Source: Diphasiastrum complanatum (Eukaryota; Streptophyta; Lycopodiopsida; Lycopodiales; Lycopodiaceae). Taken from it: 64,000 bases of DNA. The position numbers were made by a program, and so were the translations under genes. The notes below the pieces were generated by a model, which was given only the letters and a program-made list of their open reading frames with translations, was not told the origin of the DNA and made no database searches. The number at the start of each line of letters is the position of its first letter. The first letter of the stretch is position 1. Location of the stretch: the NCBI GenBank assembly GCA_029204225.1, contig CM055098.1:52286728-52350727 (forward strand), given 5' to 3'. This document shows, one piece after another, positions 22,166 to 34,175 of the stretch.

Positions 22166-25100
22166 CTAGCTTGGTTCAATCATTGCTTTACTAATCACTC
22201 CAAGTGATGATCTGAACTTCATAAAAGGTGTCTTTTGAAGTGGTTTAGTAAGTAGATCAGCTACACATTCATTGCTTGGAACATGCTCCAAAGCAATCTC
22301 CTTGGCTTGCACCATTTCTCTCACAAAGTGATGGCATATCTCAATGTGCTTAGATCTTGCATGGAAGATTGGGTTAGATGCAAGGTGTTGGGCTGATATA
22401 TTGTCATTGTAGATGATTGGTGCCTCCTCTGAATCCATGATCTTTAGTTCCACCAATAATCTCTTGATCCAAAGTACCTCCTTTGTAGTGGTTGTCAAAG
22501 CTTCGTACTCGGCCTCGGTTCAAGATAGAGATATAGTTTCTTGCTTTTTTGAAAGCCATGAAACCACACCTTCTCCTATGAAAGTTGAATAGGCACCTGT
22601 TGATTTCCTATCTCTCTTGTCCCCTGCAAAATCTGAATCACTAAATGCATGAAGGTTAATCACATCTCCTCTATATAGAATCCCAAAATCCAATGTACCC
22701 GAGATGTATCTTAGAATCCTCTTAGCCTTTTTCCAATGGATATTCAATGGCTTTTGCATGGATTGGCTCAACCTGCATACACTAAAGCTAAGATCTGATC
22801 TAGTTATAGTGATCCACATTAAGGAACCTATAAGTTGCCTAAACAAAGTGATGTCCATGAAGGATCTTTTATCATCTTCATTTGGCACTTTTACATCTTG
22901 CTCCATTGGTGTGTCAACACTTTTGCATACTTCCATCTTAAACTTCTTCAAAAGACTTTGAGCATAGTTTACTTGACTTATAAAGATAAAATCAGACCCT
23001 CTAAGTACTTCTATGCCTAAGATGAAGTGAAGACACCCTAGATCTACCATCTTGAACTCTAAGGATAGATCTATCTTGATTTTTTCAATACCATCAACAC
23101 TATTTCCACTAATGATGATGTCATCTACATAAATGAGTAAAAGTACAATACCAACATCATCAAACTTAATGTAAAGAGTGGGATCATATTCACTTTGAAC
23201 AAAAGAAAGTGAAATAAGATAGCAATGTAGTCTTGAATTCCAAGATCTCGAGGCTTGCTTCAAGCCATAGATGCTTCTTTGGAGATGGCATACTTTGTTC
23301 TCCATTCCATGCTTGATGAACCCTTGTGGCTGCTCCATATAGATATCCTCTTCCAAAAAACCATTCAAGAAAGCATTAGAGACATCCATTTGACATAGAA
23401 TCCATCCAAAATGTGATGCAAGTGCAATGATTAGTCTTATTGTGACCATCTTGGCCACGGGTGCAAAAGTTTTCTCATAGTCTATCCCTCTCTCTTGAGC
23501 ATAGCCTTTTGCAACTAATCTTGCTTTATGTTTGTTAACACTCCCATTTGCATTCAACTTAAGCTTGAAGACCCACTTTCATCCTATTACATTCCTTTGA
23601 GGTCTCTCAACAAGCAACCAAGTTTCATTCTCAATCAAGGCATCATACTCATCCAACATAGCTTTATACCATTCTTTGGAGTGCAATGCATCTTCAACAT
23701 TAGATGGTTCTTTGAAACTAGATAAAGCATAAGAAGTGGATGAGATACCCTCAACTTGCTGTCCTTTGCCTTGATATGTGAGCCTTGATGGCTCCACTTT
23801 TGCCCTTGAAGATCTCCTTGGTGTGATAGGTGGGTTTGGTGCTTGCTCCTCCATGAGCTCCTCCTCAAAACCAAGATCTTGATCCTCGGCCATCTTCTTC
23901 TTGATTGTTGGAGCACTTGAGCCTTCTTCAAGCATATGCATATGATGTTCATCAAAGATGACATCCCTTGAAACAACAAATTTGTTCAAGGATGGGAGAT
24001 AGACTTTGTAGCCCTTGCTTGAGCTTGCATATCCAAGCATGATCCCTCTTGTGGAAGATGGATCCTCCTTGGTTCTTGTTTCCAATGGCACATGCACATA
24101 ACATATACACCCAAAAATTTTCAAGTGATTAAGATTGGGTTTCTTTCCATACAACATCTCATAAGGAGTTTTGCCTTCAATTGCTTTGCAAGACACCCTA
24201 TTCAGCAAGTAGTTTGCACATACAAGAGACTCGCCCCAAAAGGATTTGGGCAAACAAGCATCTAATCTTAAAGCCTTAGAACATTCACATAATGTTCTAT
24301 TCCTTCTTTCAGCAACTCCATTTTGTTGAGGAGTGTAAGGACAAGAAGTCTCTTTCTTGATCCCTTCCTCCTCACAAAAGGCCTTGAACTCATTGGAGAT
24401 GAATTCTCCACCATTGTCACTTCTAAGAATCTTGATGCTATGATTATGATGCTTTTCCACAAACAACTTGAACTTTACAAAAGTATCAAATACTTGAGAC
24501 TTGAAGGAAAGTAAGAACACCCAACAATATCTTGAGTAGTCATCAATGAAGGTTAAAAACATGGATGAACCTCCATTAGATTTGGTGCTAGCAATGTGCA
24601 CATCCGAGTGTATGAGTTCAAGAGGATGAGATGACTTTGTGATGGAGTTAGGAAACACCTTCTTATGTGCCTTGGATAAGGCACAAGCTTCACAAACCTT
24701 GTCTTCCTTCCCAATAGACCTTGGTAGGCCTAAAGCATACTCCTCCTTGATCATAGCCTCCATGGAACCCGAGTTGACATGTCCAAGTCTTTTGTGCCAT
24801 AAAGTAAAGGTAGATATCTTGCTCTTCTCGGCCAACATGACAACATTAGTATCCACAAATGCATCCAGCTTATATAGTTTGCCAAGTCTAGTGCCCTTAG
24901 CCACTATCTTACCCTTCTTCTTGATGAAACATTCATTTGAAGCAAAGTCAACATTGAAACCATTGTCTACCATTTGGCCAACACTTAGTAGATTCTTTGT
25001 TATTGTAGGAATGTACAAAACACCTTCTATGTTGATCTTTTTGGAAGATCCTAAGCAAAGGGGAATGCTACCAACTCCTTCAATCTTACAAGCTTCATCA

Positions 25101-26134
25101 TTTGCTGTATATATAGACTTTATAGGTCCATCATAAGATAAGAGAGAAGAGAAAAACTCCCTTTTACTAGTCATGTGTGAACTAGCACCCGAGTCAATCC
25201 ACCAAGGATCTTCTCCTTTGAAGCTTGTTGAAGAAAATATGGACATCATGAGAGAGTCCTCATGTGAACTCTCCTCCTCCTCCTCTTTGCTCATGTTGGC
25301 TTGGCTTTGATCTTGCTTCCTCTTGAAGCATTCCGAGGCATAATGCCCCATCTTGCTACAATAGTAGCACTTCACGTTTGACTTGTCCTTCTTGACTTTG
25401 GTGGTTGACGGAGATGCCTTTGGGGGTCCTTCTTGATCCTCAAGCTTTGTAGACTTCTTGATTGTTGATCCTTTGCCTTTGGACTTGCCTTTGCCTTTGG
25501 TGAAGAGAGCTTGGTCATCTTCACCTTGGATGGAAAGCCTATCCATCCTCTCTTGCATTTGGCTCCTTCTTGATTCCTCGGCCATGAGTGTGCCTTGGAG
25601 TTCTTCAAGTATGGGTAGCTTACCCATAATTGCATATCCCTGAACCAAATTGTCAAATTCAAAGCTTAGTCCATTCAATATGAGTTGAACAAGCTCTTCA
25701 TCCTTGATAGGGTCACCTATAAAGGCTAGCTCTTTGTTCAATTCCTTTACTCTTAGGACAAAAGTATGTGCACTCTCTCCTTTCTTTTGATAGCTTCTAT
25801 AGATTTGATTCTTCAAAGCTAACATTCTAGTTTGGTTCTTGGATTCATAGACCTTTTGCAAAGTCTCCCAAGCATCTTGAGCTGAAGTGCAATCTCCTAC
25901 CTCTCTTAAGAGTTCATTTGCAACATTCATTTTTATGCAATGTAGTGCAACATTGCACCTCTTGATGTATTTGGCTTTTTCTTGAGGATGAATAGGTTCA
26001 CCCTCCTTACCATTTACAATTTCCATCAGATCTTGCATGATCATGATAGATTCCATTCTAACTTTCCATATGGAATAGTTAGTTTTGTTGAGCCTTTCAT
26101 TAGTATCCAAAAGATATGCATTTATAGATGCCAT
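22166..26134 (-). pseudogene. Fam-4 gag-pol polyprotein, two nonsense codons
   Basis: The frame from ATG 26134 to the stop at 22166 has 1323 codons, the same length as the open copy at 57148-61116, with no frameshift. Stops at 23579-23581 (the Cys of the VIGCKW motif before RT) and 22520-22522 (Ser of SLSSTEAEY in RNase H) split it into gag-protease-integrase (851 codons), RT (345 codons) and the RNase H end. Gag, CCHC knuckle, DSG protease, HHCC plus D,D(35)E integrase and YVDD RT motifs are otherwise as in the open copy. Both stops are single-base differences, so inactivation is recent. The first product could still be made; RT could not. Confidence 0.95.
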
Positions 26135-26934
26135 CTAGTCTCCTAATCAAGGACTTGACACAAATGAAGGTTACTTCTATTGATTTGATTGAAGTTCTAT
26201 CTTATCCCACTTCTTAGGGACCTGAAAAGATCAGTAATAGACTTCCTATAAAGATCTAAGAATGATCTCTAACAAAATCAAATCATAGAATACTAGAAAC
26301 AATGCACTTGCTTGATTGAAGTAGACAATACTAGTAGAATTGCCCCTCTTTCTATAAAGAACATTAAAGCTTCCAAATGATCTGATCAAGAGTGAATTTC
26401 AGCAACCTAATATACTTCCAAAATCACTTGTAAAAGATCTAAATGGAACTTAATGAGGATGCAACACAATCTACTATCCAATCACAAGCAAAAAATGATC
26501 AAAATTGATGAAAAAATTGATCTAATTTGGTGCATAAGTCAAGCAATGGTTGGACTGAACCTAAATCACTTTAGGAGGTGTCTACTACACCTTAGAACAG
26601 CCTTGAAGAGTCCCCAAAACTCTGATCTTCCCTCTCCTTGAATGCTAGAAAGCCTTCTCTATGAAATCACCTCCAAAACTCGCTTAGAAATCAATGCTTG
26701 GAGCAAGCAAAACTTGCTATCTTGGTAATGTGAATTGAATTCAACTTTGCCTCTGGTTTTAGACACCTAAACACCTGCAAATGAAGTCACACAACACCAA
26801 TCTCCAATGTATTTGACTCACTTTGAGTTCTAGAATCAATACTAGATGCTAAGATCCAATCTACACAAGATTTAGATCAAAAATTGTGATCAAATTGAAT
26901 GAAAACCAAGGATTTAGCTCATTTCAGCCTTTAG
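26135..26934 (-). other. Fam-4 untranslated leader
   Basis: About 800 bp between primer site and gag ATG, closely matching 56349-57147 of the other copy. No open frame of note. Confidence 0.85.
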
Positions 26935-26946
26935 GCTCTGATACCA
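26935..26946 (-). other. Primer-binding site, initiator Met tRNA
   Basis: GCTCTGATACCA, the complement of TGGTATCAGAGC, adjoins the LTR at 26947. Confidence 0.95.
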
Positions 26947-27628
26947 TGTAAAAATTACAGCAAATAAGGATCCTAAAACACTTGAAATGATGAGGGAAAC
27001 AATAGATTATGATTTCATAAGATTAGCACAAGTTGAACCATCAAAATCCATCAAAAATCTATGCCTGAACCTCACTAAATGGCCCAAATCCTTGAAGAAG
27101 GCTTCACACGTGTGAAAGTACGGCCTCCCACAGTCTGAGTACTGTACACCAGACCTACATTCAATCCTATAATCATTAGTAATCACAAGCACTCAAACAA
27201 TTATGAACATAGAGAGCAATTGCACCATTATGAGAGAAAAATCATGAAATTGCTTGATTGATTTTGGTGAGATATCATCACCTATATATACATGATCCAT
27301 CACGGTTTTGGTCAGGTATGAGTAGCCCTAAACCTATCCCTAATGCTAATTTTGGTGGATCTTTCATCCCTACCAAGTTAGGGTTGGAATCTTGGAGATC
27401 CCTCAACAATGCAAAAATTACCAAAAATAGCTCCTATTTTTTCTCCCTTGTATCTAAGCATAATTTGGACTCATTCCAAAGGTTCTAACACTTAGGTCTA
27501 CTTGAGAACATCCTTATGAATGGAATCCTATGCTATTTGGCACGTGTGACAAGCCACATCATGACCATCTAACTATTTACAAGTCATATGACCAAAACTA
27601 GTCAAGCTAGAATTGTGAATTTTTAACA
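26947..27628 (-). repeat. Fam-4 5' LTR, 682 bp
   Basis: Full length, TG...CA. It carries TATATATA near 27288, the palindrome TTCACACGTGTGAA at 27103-27116 and the companion GTACGGCC and AGTACTGTAC blocks at 27118-27145. Confidence 0.95.
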
Positions 27629-27633
27629 CAAGG

Positions 27634-28447
27634 ATCTAGATCTCCATCATTAGCAAGCATGCATGAAGACATCACAAAAGCATCATCATTTGCATCTTGA
27701 ACATCCAAACCATCCTCATCAAGAGTAAGATTGACTTGCTTGTCTCCTTGATCTCTCTTCTTCTTGTAGCACTCACTTGCAAAGTGTCCTTTGATGCCAC
27801 AATAGAAGCACTTGAGCTTTGATCTATCCTTCCTTTTGCCACTTGAAAAAGCATCCACTTGATCTTGCCCTTTAGACCACTCACTTTTGCCTTTTCCCTT
27901 GAATTTGCCCTTTGTGAACATAGCATCCTCTTGAAGTGTCGATGTAGATCCACCTCTTGCTTGAAGCCTATATTCCTCATTGATCAAGATCTCTTGAAGA
28001 TCCATCAAACTTGAAAAAGTCTTTTGAATAGCAATACTTTGAACAATGTTAGCATGAGCATCCAACAAGCCATTAAGAATCACTTGAATAAGCTCTCCTT
28101 CCTTAATGCTTTCATCAATGCAAGCCAACTCATCATTCAATGCTTTCATTCTCAAAACAAAAGTACTTGGAATTTCTTCATTCTTTTGCAAACAAGAAAA
28201 GATTTGTCTTCTTAGAGTCAACACTCTAGAAGTAGACTTGGATTCATAAAGCTTCTTTAATTGATGTGCACTTACCAACTTCCTTGAGAAGCTCATTTAT
28301 AGCATTCATCTTTATCATGTGTAGAGCCTCCTTGGCCTTGTTGTCATACCTCACTTGATCTTGTTGTGTTGCTGGTCTCTCCTCCAGACCTACAACAATA
28401 TCCAGAACATCATTCATCTCAAGAAGTGACTCCATCCCACTTTCCAC
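27634..28447 (-). pseudogene. Fam-2 gag (upstream half of the second split element)
   Basis: Reading down from 28447: ESGMESLLEMNDVLDIVVGLEE, KALHMIKMN-type block (reads EALHMIKMNAINELL) and KCTSIKEA. Then a frameshift and small deletion near 28255, followed by LKKLYESKSTSRVLTLRRQ, LNGLLDAHANIVQS, a basic linker and the knuckle CFYCGIKGHFASEC, ending NDGDLDP at the CAAGG insertion site. It continues at 21800 and below. The start region (equivalent to MATxGG..LES) near 28510 is degraded. Confidence 0.87.
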
Positions 28448-29100
28448 AATGAATAGCTACTTGAGGTAAGCCTATCATTGGCTTCCAACATGACTCCAAT
28501 TGAGGTTGCCATGTAGCAATGACCTGATCTTCTTTTTCAACTTATTTCAGTGCGCAAATCACTCCTTTAAAAAACAACAAATGCTTTCAGAAGAAATCAC
28601 CAAGATTTGAAACTATCTCAAAAAAATTTCTTCTAACACTTATACCAAGCAAATCAATACATAGAATCATGGAATCTTGATCAACCTATGATCTATCCTC
28701 AATCTAATGAGTTTTGCCACTTCCTAAGATTGAAACACACTCAAACAAAGTCTAGCAACCTCACTATCTAGAGATCCAATGAAAATTATGGTTTTGACAA
28801 AATCACAAAAATTGACTATTCCAAATCTACATGCAAATGCTGAAAAACTGATATGCAATCTATTAGCCACCACTAAGGCTGATCCAATTATCCAAAAATC
28901 GGCCAAATCCACTATGTGAAATCAAAAATTGGAACTGATCAAGTTTGAAAATCTATATAGGGTTTTGATCTACAAAAGATCCAATCTACAAAAGCAAAAA
29001 AATTGGTTTTGGTGTAGAATCCCCTCTAGCATGCTCTAGCCTTGATATCTTCACCAAATCATTGATAGATCTGATTTTCTCCTTCATAAATTGAACACAA
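28448..29100 (-). other. Fam-2 leader
   Basis: Non-coding. The part nearest the primer site matches 8750-8981. Confidence 0.75.
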
Positions 29101-29112
29101 GCTCTGATACCA
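29101..29112 (-). other. Primer-binding site, initiator Met tRNA
   Basis: GCTCTGATACCA, a perfect complement of TGGTATCAGAGC, precedes the LTR at 29113. Confidence 0.95.
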
Positions 29113-29830
29113 TGTAAAAGATCTCAGATCATTACGATCCAATCCACTTGAAAGATCTTTGGTTAGAAAGAGAAATACACTACCAATCTCACCGATGTAG
29201 AAAAATCAGCATCTACACACAAAATGAGATGCAATCGTTAATAGAACTTGATCAAACTTGAATGAAATGATAAAGTACTATTTCTATATGCACAAAACCA
29301 AAAAGCTACTGTATTTCACACGTGTGGATCCAAAAATATCAAATATAGATCATTCTACACATAGAATTGCATGCAAACACAAGTATAGTGCACCAATGGA
29401 TAGTAGAACCCAAGAGAACCATGTATAAGCATGAAATGAGATAGAGAAGAGAGAAGATCACTCTCTCCCTAGGCTACATCCTTTTATAATAGGTCCAAAC
29501 CCTATTTGGCCACTTGACTTTTCCTCCAAAATGCTAACCCTATATGTTTTGGTCTAGATTCAAAATACCCAACATTCAAATTTGAATCTACTCAAACGCG
29601 CCTTCTAACTTTTTCACACTTTCAAAAGTGTTTATTCAAATGACATTTAGACTAATGAACTTTGAAAAGTCAATCTCTAAGTCTAGAAACAAAGTTGGCC
29701 TCAATATGCCAAATATGAAAATATAGCAAATATGATCAAACTAGTTCAATCTCTCACATTTTGCACTCCATTTGTGCTACTTTTTGAATATCAATGATGC
29801 ATACAAGTAACACCCAAAAATGCATCTGAT
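29113..29830 (-). repeat. Fam-2 5' LTR (outer end approximate)
   Basis: It begins TGTAAAAGATC and matches 8994-9334 over its first part. CACACGTGTG is at 29317-29326 and a TATA-like ATTATAAAAG (minus strand) near 29481-29490, so the palindrome lies downstream of the promoter. The outer boundary lies before 29843, where protein-like host sequence starts; a CA end could be near 29770 or 29820. Confidence 0.78.
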
Positions 29831-30818
29831 TCAAGTTTAGTGGATCTGAAGAGGATGACTCTCGGACTCCTCTAAAGAAATCTCAATAAAAAAAACCTGC
29901 TGATCCTCCTCGATTTTCTAAACTTGTGAAGTTGAAGTGCCTTAATTATGAGTTGGTCATCAAATATAATCAGGAGGACGAAATGAAGTTATGCTTGTGC
30001 CGAAAGCCGAGGTCAGAGGTATATTTGAAGGAGTCTAAATGTTGTGGCCCGGTCACATGGGTGGATTATGAAGGAGAGGATGATTTGGATACTCTTATTT
30101 TGACAATTGAGGATCCAAATAATCAGAAGCATTCAAAGAAGTTGTTTGTAGTCAATGAGAAGCTTTGTCATATTGATTTATGTTCTTCATCTATACTTTC
30201 ACGACGTTTATCTAACTCGAATAATATGACTCTTACCCTTGGTCCATTTATGCGAAAGGAAGTATCAGTGGAGCCTCCTTCTATAGATGATGGATCATCA
30301 AAAAGGAAGGTTTTGGAAATGGAGAACTCTAGAAGAATCTGAAAGGCAAGGTTTATGAAGAACCCCAGATGGATAAATCAAAGAAACACCCGACAAAGAA
30401 GAACAAAAAATTGAACTGAGCAGCTGTTCTGAAGAGGAAATGAAAAAGGAGTTGTCTGGATTTTGAGCAGTGAGGTCTTTAGTTCTGAACATAATATTAT
30501 ACGGGAAAGTGTGGTCAGGGACAAACTAGTTAGTCACTGAATCTTTCAATTACCAATTTCTAGAATTCATAGACCATTGGTTGATCTAGGTACTCAACGA
30601 AGACCTCTTGAAGTTCGGGCTCCTCATAAAGTTCATGTATCAAATTTGATGAAGAAAATGAAACTTAATCCTCATGCAATTGTTGTTCCATTTATAATTT
30701 TAGTGGATCCTGATCAGGGTTTTCAAAAATATAATTACGTAAAGTGAAATTTGAAAATTTTAAGAGTTATTTTTGGTGCCCTAGAATGTTAATAATGTGC
30801 GTGTTTACGTTCTACCAG

Positions 30819-30990
30819 CCAAAACCTGCTAAAAAAATTACTCGTCGGGCTTTACAAAGAGGCCCAACGGGTCCCGCCGGGCTTTACAAAGGAGCCCACT
30901 AGCCAAAACCTGCCAAATAGATTACCTGTCGGGCTTTACAAAGAGGTCTTGACGGGCTTTTTTGTTGAGCCCGACAAGCTAATCCACCGG
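30819..30990. repeat. GC-rich short repeats in a presumed intron
   Basis: CGGGCTTTACAAAG occurs at about 30846, 30878 and 30929. The longer unit GCCAAAACCTGC..ATTAC..GTCGGGCTTTACAAAGAGG occurs twice (about 30818 and 30902). CGGGCT and AGCCCG flank a T-rich loop near 30955-30980, a small hairpin. It is unlike the AT-rich surroundings and could be a small non-autonomous insertion. Confidence 0.55.
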
Positions 30991-31801
30991 CCAAACCAGT
31001 CCAAGCATCACCAAAAAGTGACTTTTGGTTTTTTCACATAATAATGTCAAAAAAAAAGTTATTTTCATGAACAAGTAGAGTAAATACATCAATATGAAAA
31101 CCCTGATCCTGATGAATGCCCATCTAAGAAAGACTTCAAAGAGGAAAAAGCCATGAATTATAATTACTTTGTTATTGGTGGATCACATTCTGCTGAGGCA
31201 TGTAGAGAACTTATGGCCATGTACCCTGCCCCCATAGTCTTCGAGTTTGTGGATTACAAGGTTTTCACAGATTTAACGACCGAAGAAGGAAAACTACTAG
31301 CCTTGGACCACAATAATTATAATGATTATCGAACAAAGATGTCATTTATTGAAAAAAAAAAAAATTCGTCATGAATTTGAGGACCATCTTGCTAAGCATT
31401 GGAAGGTTGATATAAATCTCAGGCGCACATGTTTGCTTGAAGTCAGAGTTTTTATCGATGAGTCTGAGAGGTTCGACGGATTAGGACATTTTGATTTGTT
31501 ATTTCAACTGACCTTCTGTAGTGGAAAAATCTGGGAGCTTCAAGATAAAATCTTTACTATGTGGGAGAACAAGGAGCTAAAAGGCCAAAAGACTAATAGA
31601 ATAAAAGATGAAATTGCGGGTGAAAAAAAATCAAAAAATAAAATAAAAGATTTGCTTGTGGAGGAGCTACCAGAGGATATGAAAGGACATCTTTGGAGAT
31701 CCTTGTAGGGAGTTAAAGATGAGGTGGTACTCACCTCTATGTTGACTCGAGTTATTGAGAAGATATTGTCTCTAGAAGAAATGGCCAAATAATTTTTCCA
31801 A

Positions 31802-31895
31802 GTAAGTATTTTTCTGATAAGTGTGTCTTAATTTAATTTAAGTGTGCCTAGTTTTTAACTTAATCATGTGCCTTACATAATTTATTTTTTTGCAG
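31802..31895 (+). other. Presumed spliceosomal intron
   Basis: CCAA|GTAAGT donor and a T-rich tract ending TTTGCAG acceptor, 94 bp, AT-rich. The following sequence is protein-like (HKIFTKIQKVMVRRL). An upstream in-frame stop at 31790 blurs the phase. Confidence 0.5.
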
Positions 31896-32037
31896 TCATA
31901 AAATTTTCACGAAAATACAAAAAGTCATGGTGCGAAGGCTAGCTTGTAGAAATTGGGAGGAAGTCACAACAAACTATCCGCTTTCAAGCTCTCATGCTGC
32001 CCTTTCCGAATATTTCTTGTTGTTTAAAAATTTTAAG

Positions 32038-32119
32038 GTGATACTTATTTTCATTACCATATTTGTTTTACAACATGGTTTGTTTTATAATCTAAAGCGA
32101 TGATTTATGTTGTTTACAG
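32038..32119 (+). other. Presumed spliceosomal intron
   Basis: AAG|GTGATA donor and TTGTTTACAG acceptor, 82 bp. Removing it joins FLLFKNFK to PKRVKGVDTIDC in one frame, the clearest splicing evidence in the gene. Confidence 0.6.
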
Positions 32120-32493
32120 CCAAAGCGGGTGAAGGGTGTGGATACAATTGATTGCCCATCCAATTTTTTAATGCATATAGAGAGGGCAAAACAAGAGCAC
32201 ATGAGTATTGAAATATGCGGTAACATGCCTTTTCTTTCGGAAGAATTTAAGACCTTTATGAATAATGATCCCACTATTAGCCCCATGTATTATAAAATTT
32301 TTGCTTGCCGAATTCTATTAATGATGAGAAAGCATTTACCTTCAAACAAATATCGTAGATGATTGCAGATTTCAAAGCTTTCACCACAGCTCAAATGTGG
32401 AGATTTCTTGTATTTCATAATGCTACACAAACAGCTTCGGTGCTTGCATCATTAAGAGAGCACACTCATGGATCTGAAAATATGATGTGGTGC

Positions 32494-32760
32494 CCAAGCT
32501 TCTTTGGCTGTTGTACAAGTACCTATCTCCCTCAATATCTCATTAGAGACATTCATCTTAATGTAGTGGAGAACCATCCTAGCTCTCTTTTTGTATTTTT
32601 GAACCTCTTGAAGAACTTGTGGTTCTTCTTCAAGGCCAAGAACTATGTCCATCACGTCTTGAAGGATCAAGATGGACTCCATCCTCATTTTCCAAATTGA
32701 ATAGTTTGAAGTGGTCAATCTTTCACTTGGTTCCAACAAGGATGAACCCATTGAAGACAT
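32494..32760 (-). pseudogene. Fam-3 gag N-terminus
   Basis: ATG at 32760 opens MSSMGSSLLEPSERL, then NYSIWKMRMES, LEEEPQVLQEVQKYKKRAR, LHYIKMNVSNEILREIG and TAKEAW. It ends in the middle of the gag domain at the junction with the host gene (about 32493). With its leader, primer site and LTR it forms a 5' fragment of a minus-strand Fam-3 element; the rest is missing. Confidence 0.88.
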
Positions 32761-33504
32761 TTGAAGTGAAGAAAACTCAAATGATGAACAATAAATGTTG
32801 CTACACACTCTCAATAGGATCCATTAATAGAGTACTATCTCCTCCTATGAAAGATCTTGCAACTATTTGTGAATTGATTCTCACTAGCTACACAAATCTC
32901 TCTAAAACAAGATCTATTTCACATCAAATGATGGAGTATAGGCAAAGTTAGGATCAAACACTCTTAGCACGTGTGAAGTACTCTAAGAAACCAAATTTGA
33001 CTCAAATACAATGATATTGCATGAAACAAAATGGCAAAGATCTCAAAACAGTGCCTAGATCACATGTAGATGAGATTGGCAAGCATACAATTGTGATTTT
33101 GGATCAACCAAGCAATCTCTTGACCAAACCAAATGTGTCCACCCAGGTCTAGGTGCCCTACCTAACCCTCTTCAAAAGCTTATAGCTTTTGATAGGCTCA
33201 ACCAAATGGAATGAAACTGATTGCATCAGAAACTAGCAAAAATAGCTTCAAAACAAGCTATCAAGCAAGATAAATGGATCAAGCATGAGAGAGAACTACC
33301 AAACTGAAATTGGATGTTCTTCACATGTGTCTGAGCACCTGATTCCGTACAGTACCAGGTCAGACCCAATCAATGTCCTTTTGATCTCTTTTGATCCAAG
33401 ATTGAACAAGATAGCTAGGAAAATGGGCCTTGACAACTTCTAGCTCAAGATTGATGAAATTTTTTTCACTTAGATGGATCAAAATGCATGGTAACCTTAG
33501 GTAG
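32761..33504 (-). other. Fam-3 leader
   Basis: Non-coding, 744 bp. It matches the plus-strand leader 35796-36598 and the scrap at 11899-12460. Confidence 0.8.
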
Positions 33505-33516
33505 GCTATGATACCA
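33505..33516 (-). other. Primer-binding site, one mismatch
   Basis: GCTATGATACCA is one base different from the initiator Met complement and adjoins the LTR start at 33517. Confidence 0.85.
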
Positions 33517-34175
33517 TGTTGAATTCACACGTGTGGATTGTCCACAACATGTAGTTGTGATCTCCTAAGGTGTGTATATGCACCAAGATCAAGACTAGAT
33601 TGAGATTCAAGATCAATCTTAGATCCTATGGCAAAAACACACTACTACATGCATTCAATCACTTCCAACTCTCACTCACACGTGTGGGAAGTATTCAAAA
33701 AATAATCTAAGTAAAAACAAGCTGCTCTCCTCGGATAGAGAGAGAAAATGCATCATGAGCTCTCGGGTAGAGAGAGAAAGCTAGAAATCCAATAACTCAC
33801 AAAATCCATAAAATCACCAAATCAATTAGCTTCAAAATGAGGAGTACAATGATACTAGTAGATCCACGAGCTACCACTATGCTTAACTATGATTGGACCA
33901 TACTTTGTCACCTCTTGATCCTATTGGACCATTGATCCACGCACCTCTTAATTCTATTGGACTATATTCAAGCACACCTCAATTTCCTATTGGACCTCAC
34001 AAGGTTCCACCTCTAAATCCTATTGGACCTCTTGGAATTCATCAAACAAAAGCTTTACTCTTGTCTACACTCTAATTGGCACGTGTTTAGCCTCTTACTC
34101 TATTTTGGCTCAATAGTGGCATTACAAGTGGAAATGCATAATTTGCCATCTATGCCAAATTTATTTCTATCAACA
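33517..34175 (-). repeat. Fam-3 5' LTR, 659 bp
   Basis: TGTTGAATTC at the inner end and CTATCAACA at the outer end, complementary to a TGTTG start. CACACGTGTG occurs at 33526-33535 (ten bases from the primer site) and 33677-33686. The inner half matches 35560-35783. Confidence 0.85.

Larger units (their letters stand above)
21806..27628 (-). mobile_element. Fam-4 copia element, minus-strand copy, nearly complete
   Basis: Bounded by CAAGG duplications. In coding order: 5' LTR 26947-27628 (682 bp), primer site, 800-bp leader, 1323-codon gag-pol frame 26134-22166 with only two nonsense codons, polypurine tract, and a 3' LTR (21806-22151) shortened to 346 bp by internal deletion. It is nearly identical to 55655-61812 but in opposite orientation. 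It inserted into the protease region of a Fam-2 element. Confidence 0.95.
29843..32493 (+). pseudogene. Decayed intron-containing host gene, ParB/sulfiredoxin-fold-like
   Basis: Protein-like blocks on the plus strand, in order: a charged region (EEDDSRTPLKKSQ, KPADPPRFSKLVKLK, 29843-29935) with one stop; a 139-codon frame to 30342 continuing in the next frame as a Lys-rich tail; RIHRPLVDLGTQRRPLEVRAP and NPHAIVVPFIILVDPDQ at 30541-30737; NYFVIGGSHSAEACRELM at 31153; and helical blocks to 32450. The RPLEV and VIGGSHS..A blocks recall the N-terminal fold of ParB/Srx proteins. Introns are visible (31802-31895; 32038-32119, splicing of which keeps the frame). Stops, an A-run frameshift near 31355 and another near 32355 show decay. 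The gene is cut at both ends by copia LTR fragments. Function is unknown; the family assignment is inference from motif memory. Confidence 0.5.

Noticed and set aside
24323..25643. Long frames opposite the Fam-4 polyprotein, such as the 165-codon frame at 24639-25136 and its twin at 58146-58643
   Set aside because: They mirror conserved integrase and protease codons on the other strand and appear wherever those domains do. They are shadows, not genes.
30955..30985. GC stem followed by T run read as a bacterial-type terminator
   Set aside because: The context is a plant intron-like region; rho-independent terminators are not expected. Kept only as a repeat/hairpin.
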